NCBI GenBank assembly: GCA_027487835.1
Contig: JAIYCU010000012.1
Span: forward strand, 147,718 to 211,717
Length of the DNA: 64,000 bases
Reading direction: 5' to 3'
DNA from: Bacteroidota bacterium
Lineage (GTDB): Bacteria; Bacteroidota; Bacteroidia; UKL13-3
The stretch's first letter is position 1, and each line of letters opens with the position of its first letter. The translations under genes and the position numbers were made by a program. The notes under the pieces are model-generated. The model made no database searches, was not told where the DNA came from, and saw only the letters and a program-made list of their open reading frames with translations. Below, piece by piece: positions 9,959 through 19,999 of this stretch.

Positions 9959-12337
9959 CTATTTAGCTTTTTTCTTGGCAGCTATTTTTTTAGCAGGTGC
10001 TTTCTTAGCTGGCGATTTTTTAGCAGCAACTTTCTTTGCAGCCGTTTTTGTATTCTTACTTTCTGCTTGAATTATTTGCATAACTGCCTCAAAACTCAAG
10101 TCATCCGCTTTTTGTCCTTTTGGAATTCTATAATTTTCTTTTCCCTTTGCAATATATGGGCCCCATCTTCCATTTAGGATTTTAACCTCTTCATCCTCTG
10201 GAAAAACTTTCACCAACTTATTGGCATCAGAAATACGCTTGGCCTCAATTAACTCAATGGCACGAGTTTCATCAATGGCAAAAACATCATCTGTTTTGGG
10301 TATGCTGATAAATTTACTATCATGCACTAAGTAGGGTCCAAATCGTCCAATAGAAGCCTTAATATCTTTTGTTTCAAATTGCCCAACTACCCTTGGCAAC
10401 TTAAATAAATCTATCGCCTCTACTAGTGAAATAGTCTCTATTAACTGACCACTCCTTAGGTTGGCATATCTTGGTTTTTCTTTTTCATCATCAGAATTTT
10501 CGCCAATTTGAGCGTAAGGGCCATATCTGCCTATTTTTGCATAGATATTTTTACCAGATTCTGGATCAACTCCCAACAATCTTTCTGCATTTTGTCTTTC
10601 TGCTGTGGCACTGGTATTGGTTACTGTGGTATGAAATGGGCCATAAAATTTTTCAATCATTTTATTCCATTGCAATTGTCCACGTGCAATTTTGTCAAAC
10701 TCTTCTTCTACACTTGCTGTAAAACCAAAATCCATGATTTGCTCGAAATGTTTTCCGAGAAAATCTGTTACAATCATTCCAATATCACTTGGAAATAACT
10801 TAGACTTTTCACTGGCATATTTTTCTGCCTTTACTTCTCGTCCGATATTTTCCTTCTCTAAGGTTAATTGAACAAAATTTCTTTCTTTTCCTTCTCTATC
10901 TTCTTTAACTACATAACCTCTTTTTTGAATCGTAGAAATGGTTGGAGCATAGGTAGATGGCCTACCAATACCTAATTCTTCCATGCGTTTCACTAAAGCT
11001 GCTTCAGTATATCTAGCGGCTGGTCTTGTAAACTTTTCAGTTGCTTGAACTTGGATTAGATTTAGACTTTCACCCACCTTTAAAGGAGGCAACATTTTAC
11101 TACTCTCGTCATCTTGTTCTTCATCGGTACTTTCAAGATAGACCTTTAAAAAACCATCAAATTTTAAGACTTCACCGGTTGCCACAAGTATTTCGGGAAT
11201 ACCAGATACACTGATGTTAGCAATTGTTTTTTCTATTTGGGCTTTTGCCATTTGAGAGGCAATGGCACGCTTATAAATTAAATCATATAAACGTTTTTCT
11301 TGATTGGTACCTTCTATTTCTACATTTTCAAAGTAAGTTGGCCTAATGGCCTCATGCGCTTCTTGAGCACTATCATTTTTGGTAGTGTAGCGTGTTGGTC
11401 GGCTATAATGCGCACCAAAGTTTCCAGAAATATAGTTTTTTGCTGCATCAATGGCTAATTCAGATAGGTTTACGCTATCTGTTCTCATATAAGTAATTAA
11501 TCCATGCTCGTAAAGCTTTTGGGCAATGCTCATGGTAGTGCTTACACCATATCCCAATTTTCTGCTAGCTTCTTGTTGTAAGGTTGAAGTTGTAAATGGA
11601 GGTGCAGGAGATTTTTCACTTGGCTTTACCTCCAAATTCTGAATGGTAAAAGAAGCTCCCTTACATTTTTCTAAAAAGGCTTGGGCATCTGCTTCTTTTT
11701 CGAAGCGTTTTCCCAATTCTGCTTCCATTACTTTTCCACCAACATTAAACCTGGCTATTACCCTAAATGCAGAGTTATAGTTAAATGTATTGATTTCCCT
11801 TTCACGATCAACAATTAACTTAACTGCAACTGATTGTACCCTGCCTGCACTTAAATTAGCTTTCACTTTGCGCCAAAGAACAGGAGAAAGTTCAAAGCCA
11901 ACTAATCTATCTAATACCCTTCTTGCTTGTTGGGCATCTACTAAATTCTTATTAATACCGCGCGGATTTTCAATTGCTTTTAGGATTGCAGGTTTTGTAA
12001 TTTCATGAAAAACAATACGTCTTGTTTTCTTTTCATCTAAATTTAAGACCTCACTTAAATGCCAACTTATGGCCTCCCCTTCGCGGTCCTCATCGGAAGC
12101 TAACCATACAAGTTCTGCATCCTTACTCAACTTCTTTAATTCTGCAACGATGGCTTTCTTATCATCGCTAACCTCGTAATGTGGCTTAAAATTATTGGCT
12201 ATATCTATTGCTTCATCCCCTTTTGCTAAATCTCTAATATGCCCAAAGCAGGACTTTACAGTATAATCTTTACCCAAGAATTTCTCAATGGTTTTTGCCT
12301 TTGCAGGCGACTCTACAATTACTAAATTCTTACTCAT
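9959..12337 (-). CDS. topA: DNA topoisomerase I with Lys/Ala/Pro-rich C-terminal tail
   Basis: MSKNLVIVESPAKAKTIEKFLG, LITYMRTDSVNLS, GIGRPSTYAPTI; tail AAKKVAAKKSPAKKAPAKKIAAKKKAK. Confidence 0.97.
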   Translation of the reverse strand: MSKNLVIVESPAKAKTIEKFLGKDYTVKSCFGHIRDLAKGDEAIDIANNFKPHYEVSDDKKAIVAELKKLSKDAELVWLASDEDREGEAISWHLSEVLNLDEKKTRRIVFHEITKPAILKAIENPRGINKNLVDAQQARRVLDRLVGFELSPVLWRKVKANLSAGRVQSVAVKLIVDREREINTFNYNSAFRVIARFNVGGKVMEAELGKRFEKEADAQAFLEKCKGASFTIQNLEVKPSEKSPAPPFTTSTLQQEASRKLGYGVSTTMSIAQKLYEHGLITYMRTDSVNLSELAIDAAKNYISGNFGAHYSRPTRYTTKNDSAQEAHEAIRPTYFENVEIEGTNQEKRLYDLIYKRAIASQMAKAQIEKTIANISVSGIPEILVATGEVLKFDGFLKVYLESTDEEQDDESSKMLPPLKVGESLNLIQVQATEKFTRPAARYTEAALVKRMEELGIGRPSTYAPTISTIQKRGYVVKEDREGKERNFVQLTLEKENIGREVKAEKYASEKSKLFPSDIGMIVTDFLGKHFEQIMDFGFTASVEEEFDKIARGQLQWNKMIEKFYGPFHTTVTNTSATAERQNAERLLGVDPESGKNIYAKIGRYGPYAQIGENSDDEKEKPRYANLRSGQLIETISLVEAIDLFKLPRVVGQFETKDIKASIGRFGPYLVHDSKFISIPKTDDVFAIDETRAIELIEAKRISDANKLVKVFPEDEEVKILNGRWGPYIAKGKENYRIPKGQKADDLSFEAVMQIIQAESKNTKTAAKKVAAKKSPAKKAPAKKIAAKKKAK

Positions 12338-12433
12338 TTTTCTTCCTTCCTAATCCCAATTTTAAAAACTGCCAAACACAAATACCCCATTTTGGGCTCA
12401 CAATATCCTAATTCCTAATGGTAAAAAAAACAA

Positions 12434-12455
12434 AAAGCCGCAAAGCTGCGGCTTT
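12434..12455 (-). terminator. Hairpin terminator
   Basis: AAAGCCGCA-aagc-TGCGGCTTT between topA start and M43 protease stop; A-run on + (T-run on -). Confidence 0.7.
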
Positions 12456-12474
12456 CTTTATTAAAAGTATGAAA

Positions 12475-14316
12475 CTATTCTACTAGTAACTTATGAAGAA
12501 ATCTGCCGCTTTCAGCCTGCATCTCAACAATATAAAGGTTTTGAGGTAGGCCTTCTAAAGAAACTCTTAATTCTTGTTGGCCAGCATTCATTCTTTCATT
12601 TGCAATTTCTTTTACCACTCTTCCTTGCAAATCCTTTAATACAATATTGATATTTTGCGTTTTTTCAAGTTCAAAACTTAAATCACAATGAGTTTTAGCT
12701 GGATTAGGATAAGCAATAAATTTCATTGCCGACTTCAATACCTCTTCTACACTAGTTGGCTCCGATATCGTAAAATCATCAAAATAAATATTATTACCTC
12801 TTAAGGATTGTAATTCAAATCTAATTCGACAATTGGTATAAGACTTATACGGTGTTAAATCTATGCTATACTTTTTCCATTGTGTTCCAGTTGGTATGAA
12901 ATCGCTGGCTGATGCAGTGCTTGTTTCCATTTCATTTGCAGTAAGTGTTCTTACTAATATTTCTGACCTTCCATAGCTATTCGAAATAAATACCCTCACT
13001 CTATCACCACTAGCAGTTGACCTTTTTGAATATGCAATTTGAAAGGTTAAACTAGGTGCAGACAAAGTAGAAATATCTATATCTGGCGAACAGAAAGCAT
13101 TTCTAATATTAGTGCGCCAGTTTTTTAAATTCAAGGCTGCCATGCACCCAGGTGTTCCGCCCATTGCAGAAATTGAAGAGTTGTATTGCCATCCACTATC
13201 TCCCGGACTCATATAATTTTCTAATCTCCAACCTGTGCCAGATAAGGCTGTATTAAAGTTAAAAACATAAGGTGCCTTTCTTGTAGAAGGTGTTAAAGTT
13301 TTATAGGATCCATCTGCATTAACACCTGCTGCACTAAGGTTATTTGTGCTATAAATATTGGCGCGGTAAAAAGCCATTTGGCCATCTATTTTTGTTTTTT
13401 GACCTGGAGTATACATATTCATGCAATTGCCATCAGCATAATCCATGTAGTTTCTTATTAAATCTGGTTTGTCATTAGATTCGGTGCATGAATTCCTGCT
13501 ATTTGGACAACCATTAGTGGCACTTGCTACAGGTGGTGTATCACACACTTCATCTCCTTGTGTTGCACAAGTGGCCGCTGTTAAACCTGCACAACCATTT
13601 TGAAAGGGATGATATAAACCTAGCCAATGTCCCGCCTCATGGGTAAAAGTTCTTCCTGCTTGCGCCACACTAGCCATTTCAATGATGCCCATTTGGTCGG
13701 CACGGCACAAAACGCCATCTGTTGAGGTACTCGAATTAATTTGAAAAGGAAATTGCGCATATCCTAAAATGGTACTATTAGGATCATTATCTGCAATATT
13801 ACTTACTACCCAAACATTAAAATATTTTCTTGCATCCCAATAGCTAAGGCCTTTCTGACTATTACCTGCATTATCGGTACCAATATTATAAACTCTATTA
13901 ACACCATTTGAAGGTTGTCCATTTGGGTCAAACTGAGCCAACCTAAATTCATATTCCATATCGGCAGCTAATGGGTCTGTACTTGATCCGCCATTTGTGC
14001 CAGCCAATTTTCGAAAATCTTCGTTTAAAATTCTAATTGCGTCATTTACCTGTGTTTGAGAAATATTTTCTAAGCCATTCTTATGAATAACATGAAACAC
14101 CACAGGAATGTATCTTACTACCCCTTTCTTTTTCAAATCTGGCGTAAAGTTTAAACCAACTTGTGTAGCTTCTTCTCTTTGCTTAAGTAGCGTTGGATCT
14201 AGCTTTACAGCTTCTAAATACAGTTCATCTGTTTTGCAAGGAACAATGATTTGACTCTTTGCTATCAATTGAAGAAAGGCAAAAGTTATAAGTACAAAAT
14301 ATTTTTTCATTCGCAT
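12475..14316 (-). CDS. M43 (pappalysin-like) zinc metalloprotease with T9SS C-terminal domain
   Basis: HEAGHWLGLYHPF zinc site; YMDYADGNCMNMYTPGQ Met-turn; AYPNPAKTHCDLSFELE sorting domain. Confidence 0.88.
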   Translation of the reverse strand: MRMKKYFVLITFAFLQLIAKSQIIVPCKTDELYLEAVKLDPTLLKQREEATQVGLNFTPDLKKKGVVRYIPVVFHVIHKNGLENISQTQVNDAIRILNEDFRKLAGTNGGSSTDPLAADMEYEFRLAQFDPNGQPSNGVNRVYNIGTDNAGNSQKGLSYWDARKYFNVWVVSNIADNDPNSTILGYAQFPFQINSSTSTDGVLCRADQMGIIEMASVAQAGRTFTHEAGHWLGLYHPFQNGCAGLTAATCATQGDEVCDTPPVASATNGCPNSRNSCTESNDKPDLIRNYMDYADGNCMNMYTPGQKTKIDGQMAFYRANIYSTNNLSAAGVNADGSYKTLTPSTRKAPYVFNFNTALSGTGWRLENYMSPGDSGWQYNSSISAMGGTPGCMAALNLKNWRTNIRNAFCSPDIDISTLSAPSLTFQIAYSKRSTASGDRVRVFISNSYGRSEILVRTLTANEMETSTASASDFIPTGTQWKKYSIDLTPYKSYTNCRIRFELQSLRGNNIYFDDFTISEPTSVEEVLKSAMKFIAYPNPAKTHCDLSFELEKTQNINIVLKDLQGRVVKEIANERMNAGQQELRVSLEGLPQNLYIVEMQAESGRFLHKLLVE

Positions 14317-14356
14317 TAATTAGGTGTGATAATAGATATAAAGTCAACCAAAGGTA

Positions 14357-15445
14357 CTAAAATAGTTGTATTTGGTTAGGTAAGTTTCGCAAATAATGGT
14401 CAACTAGCACTAAAGCTGCCATTGCCTCTACTATAGGAACTGCGCGCGGCACAACGCATGGATCGTGCCTTCCATCGATTTTTAATTTTACATTTTCCTG
14501 ACGCTCATTCACCGTTTGCTGCTCAGTTTTAATACTAGCAACCGGTTTAAAGGCTACTTTAAAATAAATAAGTTCTCCATTGCTTATGCCTCCTTGAATG
14601 CCTCCACTATGGTTTGTAATCGTTTTTATTTCGTTTTGAACCAAATGAAAAGCATCATTTTGCAAGGAGCCCATTGAGCGAGCAGCCTTTACCCCTTCTC
14701 CTATCTCGAAGGCCTTTACAGCATTTATGCTGAGCATGGCTTTCCCTAAATCGGCATGAAGTTTATCAAAAACAGGTTCGCCCCACCCTACCTTTACACC
14801 TTTACAAACACAGGTAATTTGGCCTCCTAAACTATCCCCTTGAGTTGATGCGATTTCTATTAGTTCTTTCATTTGTGGCTCAAGAGTTGGGTCGGCACAC
14901 CTAATTAAACTATTCTCAGCCATTTCAAAATTAATGGATTCAGGGGCAGTATTACTTTCTAATTCACCAATGCCTGTTACACTTGCCTGCACTTCAACCC
15001 CTAAAGCTTTTAAAATCATTTTGGCAAAACTTCCTGCAATTACACGGGCTACTGTTTCTCTTGCCGATTGCCTTCCGCCGCCTCTATAATCTCTAATTCC
15101 ATATTTAGCTTGGTAAGTATAATCTGCATGTGAGGGCCTATAAACCTCAGCAAGTTTTTCATAGTCTTTAGAATTTTGATTGGTATTTCTAACAATCACG
15201 GCAATGGGTGTACCTAGTGTTTTACCTTCAAAAACACCACTTAGAATTTCAAAAATTTCAGGTTCATTTCTGCTCGTTGTGTAAATAGATTGCCCTGGCT
15301 TTCTGCGCTGCAAGTCTGTTTCAATTAAGTTTAAATCAACCAACATATTGGGCAAACACCCATCTATAACTACACCAATGGCAGGCCCATGGCTTTCTCC
15401 AAAGCTGCTAATTTTAAAGATTTCTCCAAATGAGTTTCCTGCCAT
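14357..15445 (-). CDS. aroC: Chorismate synthase
   Basis: MAGNSFGEIFKISSFGESHGPAIGVVIDGCLP; GGGRQSARETVARV; GRHDPCVVPRAVPIVEAM. Confidence 0.97.
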   Translation of the reverse strand: MAGNSFGEIFKISSFGESHGPAIGVVIDGCLPNMLVDLNLIETDLQRRKPGQSIYTTSRNEPEIFEILSGVFEGKTLGTPIAVIVRNTNQNSKDYEKLAEVYRPSHADYTYQAKYGIRDYRGGGRQSARETVARVIAGSFAKMILKALGVEVQASVTGIGELESNTAPESINFEMAENSLIRCADPTLEPQMKELIEIASTQGDSLGGQITCVCKGVKVGWGEPVFDKLHADLGKAMLSINAVKAFEIGEGVKAARSMGSLQNDAFHLVQNEIKTITNHSGGIQGGISNGELIYFKVAFKPVASIKTEQQTVNERQENVKLKIDGRHDPCVVPRAVPIVEAMAALVLVDHYLRNLPNQIQLF

Positions 15446-15456
15446 AATTTGTTTAT

Positions 15457-15993
15457 TTAAGATTCGATATTTGCCTTTGCAGCTAACTTACCCTTGGCAA
15501 AATCGGCGGCAAAATCAATAAATACTTTATAGGCTTGCGTAAATGAAAATTTACCATCCCCATTTCTATCAACGATGTTCCTTCTTGCTAAGGTTCTTAT
15601 AAAATCTCGTCTAGATTCACCACTGCGCAATTGATTATTGCTGGCTATTAATTCTGCATAGGCACTGTTCTCAAAATAGCTATCCAGTTTTTCATGCTCA
15701 AAATCTGCATACTGAATTTCTTCTAAGAAGTTCTTTCCGTCTTTATCTAATTCATAGCACAAGATGGCAAAAAACATGCAAATGTCTCTGCTCAACATTT
15801 CACCTGTTTCGTAGCTTAATAAGAAAGCAAAATCACTTTTAAGCTCCATTTCATAGCCAAAGCTTTCCTTAAAAAACTTTTCATAAAAGGCTAAATTGTC
15901 TTTTAAAGATATAAACTTTTGGTCGCTGGCAAGGATAAACTTCCCACTCATCAAATCGCCCACTATTTCTTTATGGTATCTAGGATATTCCAT
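15457..15993 (-). CDS. KITE/MksE-like small condensin subunit (putative)
   Basis: 178 aa, third gene of an operon with a kleisin-like and an SMC-like gene; assignment from gene order, size and winged-helix-like composition. Confidence 0.5.
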   Translation of the reverse strand: MEYPRYHKEIVGDLMSGKFILASDQKFISLKDNLAFYEKFFKESFGYEMELKSDFAFLLSYETGEMLSRDICMFFAILCYELDKDGKNFLEEIQYADFEHEKLDSYFENSAYAELIASNNQLRSGESRRDFIRTLARRNIVDRNGDGKFSFTQAYKVFIDFAADFAKGKLAAKANIES

Positions 15994-17173
15994 ACTTCAT
16001 TATTTTTAATTTAGGTACTCTTAATGTCATTTGATTGGTTTGAATTAATTGCCTATCATTTTCATTGTCTAATTCAACGCTTATTCCATCCTCAAACAAT
16101 AATGTAGTTAAGGCAAAAAACTTATCCGTCTCAATATATTGATAATCCGATTTTAGGGTCAAACCGCACCATTCAAAAAAACTGTTAACTGGCAATGCTG
16201 CTAGGAGCCGGTTTTTGTACAAATCTTTGTTAAAAATCCACTTGTCTGTTAGCTGTTGTGGGTCTTCTAAAATGATGGTTTCATCTACTGCAAACTGTTC
16301 TAGGTATTCTTTTGCATTCAAATACATATCATTGCTGTAAGGATATACGCGCTCCACTTTAAATACCCTTGGTAAAGGTGCTTTATTAGGTGCTTTTAAA
16401 AATTCAATCCAACCTGTTAAAATTAAAGATTCAGTTCTTATGCGCTCAATTAATGGTAATAGTTCATTGGTAAGTAGCTTGCTTTGCTTTAATAAGTCGT
16501 CGTTGGTTTGAACCAAAAAGTTATATAACTTCTCAAATTGCAATCGTAGGTGTTCCTCGTCAAAATTGAGCCTCCTTACATTTACATACTCAGAAATATC
16601 AAAGAGTTTATTGGTAATCGAATCTTGGTGGTTAATATCAAGAATATTATTAAGTGGAGAAATATAATAATCAATCCAAAAGCTTGCTTTTCGCACTTTT
16701 TCTTGATAGTCTAACTTCTCTACATTAGATTTTAGTTCTCGAGTTTCGTTGAGTAAGCGAATGGTATTTTTTTCTACGGCTTCACTAAATTCTTTAATTT
16801 CATTGTATAAATCTGTAACCCGTTGACCTAAAATCAATTTATCCTTATTAATTCCTTCTCTTATCTTCTTAAACAAAATCCCAATAGATTGTTCATACTT
16901 TTGGATGGTCTCTGGCAATAAGGGACGAAATTCATTTAAAATAAATTCAAATAACTTAAAATACGTATCCCTAAATTCAAAGTCATCGCCAAGTTTTCTA
17001 ATTATTTTATACTCGAGTAATTGAGGTAATATTTCATCCCCTTGGTTGGCAAATATCTCTTGAAGGATTTCTTTTCTAATAATGCTTTCACGTGTTTGAA
17101 CTTCAAAGATATCTTTGATTGTATCAAAGTAAGTAGCTAGGAAATTGAGTATGGTTTTTGGTTCTGCCTTCAT
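15980..17173 (-). CDS. Kleisin/MksF-like condensin subunit (putative)
   Basis: 397 aa helical protein between SMC-like and KITE-like genes; overlaps the downstream gene by 14 nt. Confidence 0.5.
   Translation of the reverse strand: MKAEPKTILNFLATYFDTIKDIFEVQTRESIIRKEILQEIFANQGDEILPQLLEYKIIRKLGDDFEFRDTYFKLFEFILNEFRPLLPETIQKYEQSIGILFKKIREGINKDKLILGQRVTDLYNEIKEFSEAVEKNTIRLLNETRELKSNVEKLDYQEKVRKASFWIDYYISPLNNILDINHQDSITNKLFDISEYVNVRRLNFDEEHLRLQFEKLYNFLVQTNDDLLKQSKLLTNELLPLIERIRTESLILTGWIEFLKAPNKAPLPRVFKVERVYPYSNDMYLNAKEYLEQFAVDETIILEDPQQLTDKWIFNKDLYKNRLLAALPVNSFFEWCGLTLKSDYQYIETDKFFALTTLLFEDGISVELDNENDRQLIQTNQMTLRVPKLKIMKYGIS
16505..16514 (+). repeat. Dispersed motif GGTTTGAACC
   Basis: Exact 10-mer; coding on - (VQTN). 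Confidence 0.9.
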
Positions 17174-17184
17174 CTAAATTCTCC

Positions 17185-19833
17185 TTAGTTAGCGTTGGCA
17201 TTGCGTTCGCCATACATGGCATTTACCTTTTCATTGATGTTTATCTTACCCGCATTTGGGTAAATAAAATAGTATTTCCCAAATCCTGGCACTGCATCTG
17301 GTGCTGCAAAAATTGGAATAAAATTATGCTCTTTACAGAAACGTACCAGCTCAGGTCTATTTTGTTTATCAATGGTTGCTACCTCATCAATAAATAAAGC
17401 AATTCTATTTTCATCGTCAAAAATGGCCAGGCGATTGATGATGGTCATAATGATAATTAATCGAATCATCTTATCTGTTCCATCCGATTCTATTTGTTCA
17501 TTCAAATCCACCTGCTTAGTGCTTCCTTTCCTAGTTAGGTTTAGGCTTATATCAAATAAGTCATCAAACTCAATTTTCTTGGCATTATCCAAATAAGCAT
17601 CTAATACTTTTAAGTTTTCGGAATGGTCAAACTCAAACATCAATTGGCCACGTACTTGTTGAATTTGGCTAATTTTCTTCACTTCCTCCACCAATTTTTT
17701 ATTGTCCATCAATTCAATGGTCAATGATTCAATATCAGAAATTCTGGCTTGCGAAAGTTTTGAGTTAAACTTGTTATAAACAAACTCTTTAAACTCTTCA
17801 TAGCGTTTAAGCAAAGTATAAGCGGGATTTGCAAACTGAGCAGAAATACTTTCAAGTAAGCTAGAAACAGAACGCTCTTTATCCTCTAACAATGAAATTT
17901 CTTCCTCTACATACTTAATAAAGTCCATTTCATCTGCAAAAGTAGATTGCAATTTATCTCTTAACTTCTCAAACAATTTATCTTTACTCGCTTTCAAATC
18001 ATGCCTATCAGACATATTTATCTGCACTTTTTTATAAAGATTATCCAAGTCATCTGCACTATCAAATTCCTCGCCTACTAAACCAAACTGGGCTAAGTTT
18101 TGCTTATATTCTTGTATTTCTCTTATTCTTCTTTCTCGTTTATCTTTATCCACAATCAGCTCTTGCACATCTAGCTGTTTTTTAGCAATATCTTTTGCTA
18201 ACCTTGCTTGTTCTGTCTCTATTTTTTGCTTTTCTTCATTTAACAATTTTAGGTCGACTTTAAGTTTATCAATTGCTTTTTGTAGCGTTGGTTTGGATTT
18301 TATTTTATGGAGCTTAGTTCTAATAATCTCAATTTCTGAGTTAATTGCATGAAGATCTTTTTGCGACTTTTCTAAATCACGGGCAACCTCAAACAAAGCT
18401 TCCTGACTCTTCAATTCAAGCTTTATGCTATTTAATTCTTCTTTGATTTCTTCAATGGTTTTAAAATCCTTTAATTCTAAGTTTTTAGAAATATCAATCT
18501 CTCCATCAAAAATACTTAGCTTATCGGTTACCTGATGAATAGCTTTAAGTACTTGGTTGCCTGGCAGACTTTTCACTTGTTCACTCAAAATAGCATTGAG
18601 TAATTTACGGTTCTCCTTGTTGCCAGATATTTTGTTAATCAATAAATTACCATAATTTTCAACTTGGTTTTCATTCCTCAATATTTGAGATTTAAGCTGT
18701 AGAATTCTTTGCTCAATTTGCTGACTATTGAGTCGCTGAATTTCAACCATTGTAATACGTGATTCAACTTCTTTTCTGCGCTTATCATAATTTTCTAAGG
18801 CTTCGTTAAGAAATTCTAGTGGTTCAAAAGCATTGATAATACCTAAATCTGTTTCCTTTTCATTTAACAACTCAGCCTTGCTATTGATTTCGGTTTCTTT
18901 GTTACCAATTTTTCTGTCAAAATCTGCTTTCTGTGGAATAAGGTTTTCATTAATCTCAGTATTAATTTTTGCAATGTTTTGATTGCGTTCTGCTAACTGG
19001 CTCTGAAGCGTTGGTAACGTTGTATCATAATTCTGAGAAAAGGCATAATACAATTGGTTTATAATTCTTGCTTTTGCATTGTATTGGCTCATTACTTCTC
19101 TAAACTCGTCAAACTCGTTTTTAACTGATTTAAGATTCCGTATTTCATTATTTATTTTCCTTAAATCAATGATGTCTTTCTTGTTTTTCTGCGAAAAATT
19201 TAAGGTTTCGTTTTCTCTGTTGTCTGCAACAATTAAAGCTTCTTTGAGGTTCTTATTGGTAATTAGTTTGGTATTAATTAGGTAGCGATAAATCCTTGAG
19301 AAATTATTACTTAAACCTTCCGATTTAACATTATCGTCTAGCCAAACAACCCCTTGATTTCTTTTTCCACGTTGGTAAACCGTGTTAAATACCTCACGTT
19401 TATCTTTAAAAGGAATCAGTTCTAAACCATCCATTACCAAGGCGGCTTGCACCTCTTCAAACTTTAGTAATTTCTTGTTTTCATCTACAAAAAAATGCTC
19501 TTTATACTCCGAGTTAAATTGGTAATACTCCAATTCCGAATCCCCATTGCGCTTAACCAAGATGCAATAGTACGACTTCTTAAAAACCTCAAAAACGATA
19601 TAACTTTGGTTGGGATTAGGGAAATAATGGTGCAAGGTTTCCTTATCCCCTCTTCTTTGCCCACTAAAAGTCATTTTATTTCCATCAATTATAAACAAGA
19701 AGTTTAGGGCATAAATGAGGGTGCTTTTCCCAATATTATTTGGGCCAACCAATTGCAGACTATCGCAATCATTTAAGCGAATTTCTGCCTTACCGTAAAC
19801 TTTAGAATTTAATATCGTGAGTGATGTTAACAT
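17185..19833 (-). CDS. SMC-like coiled-coil ATPase (MksB/MukB/JetC-like)
   Basis: N-terminal Walker A LVGPNNIGKSTLIYALNFLF, long central coiled coil, C-terminal ESDGTDKMIRLIIIM signature-like and Walker B RIALFIDEVATID. Confidence 0.75.
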   Translation of the reverse strand: MLTSLTILNSKVYGKAEIRLNDCDSLQLVGPNNIGKSTLIYALNFLFIIDGNKMTFSGQRRGDKETLHHYFPNPNQSYIVFEVFKKSYYCILVKRNGDSELEYYQFNSEYKEHFFVDENKKLLKFEEVQAALVMDGLELIPFKDKREVFNTVYQRGKRNQGVVWLDDNVKSEGLSNNFSRIYRYLINTKLITNKNLKEALIVADNRENETLNFSQKNKKDIIDLRKINNEIRNLKSVKNEFDEFREVMSQYNAKARIINQLYYAFSQNYDTTLPTLQSQLAERNQNIAKINTEINENLIPQKADFDRKIGNKETEINSKAELLNEKETDLGIINAFEPLEFLNEALENYDKRRKEVESRITMVEIQRLNSQQIEQRILQLKSQILRNENQVENYGNLLINKISGNKENRKLLNAILSEQVKSLPGNQVLKAIHQVTDKLSIFDGEIDISKNLELKDFKTIEEIKEELNSIKLELKSQEALFEVARDLEKSQKDLHAINSEIEIIRTKLHKIKSKPTLQKAIDKLKVDLKLLNEEKQKIETEQARLAKDIAKKQLDVQELIVDKDKRERRIREIQEYKQNLAQFGLVGEEFDSADDLDNLYKKVQINMSDRHDLKASKDKLFEKLRDKLQSTFADEMDFIKYVEEEISLLEDKERSVSSLLESISAQFANPAYTLLKRYEEFKEFVYNKFNSKLSQARISDIESLTIELMDNKKLVEEVKKISQIQQVRGQLMFEFDHSENLKVLDAYLDNAKKIEFDDLFDISLNLTRKGSTKQVDLNEQIESDGTDKMIRLIIIMTIINRLAIFDDENRIALFIDEVATIDKQNRPELVRFCKEHNFIPIFAAPDAVPGFGKYYFIYPNAGKININEKVNAMYGERNANAN

Positions 19834-19977
19834 GCCAATTCTTTAAAATATTGAGGCAAGATAAGCAGCCCTATTTGCAAGAAACCCACATCTAATTCAC
19901 AGTATCCCGACAGATTTGAAGGGACTCATAATCCATGGGTTATAGCTTAATTTGCTTTTTTTGCTGGTTTTTTTAAA

Positions 19978-19985
19978 TATTTTTG
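19978..19985 (+). promoter_or_regulatory. Possible Bacteroidota -7 element (TAnnTTTG): TATTTTTG
   Basis: Matches TAnnTTTG 15-22 bp before ATG at 20000; TTTG at 19951-19954 as a possible -33. Confidence 0.35.
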
Positions 19986-19999
19986 GCTAAAGTAATGAA

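Noticed and set aside
9961-10060. Lys/Ala-rich repeat at topA C-terminus as a novel histone-like fusion
   Set aside because: Basic Lys/Ala tails are familiar on bacterial TopA and some other DNA-binding proteins; not remarkable by itself.
9755-10798. + strand ORFs 9755..10177, 10471..10722 and 10508..10798
   Set aside because: Mostly antisense to the well-supported topA and SirB1-like genes; low-complexity Phe/Cys/Trp-rich composition typical of antisense frames.
17158-19707. + strand ORFs inside the SMC-like gene (17158, 17372, 19079, 19495)
   Set aside because: Antisense to a well-supported CDS, no start context or domain signature.
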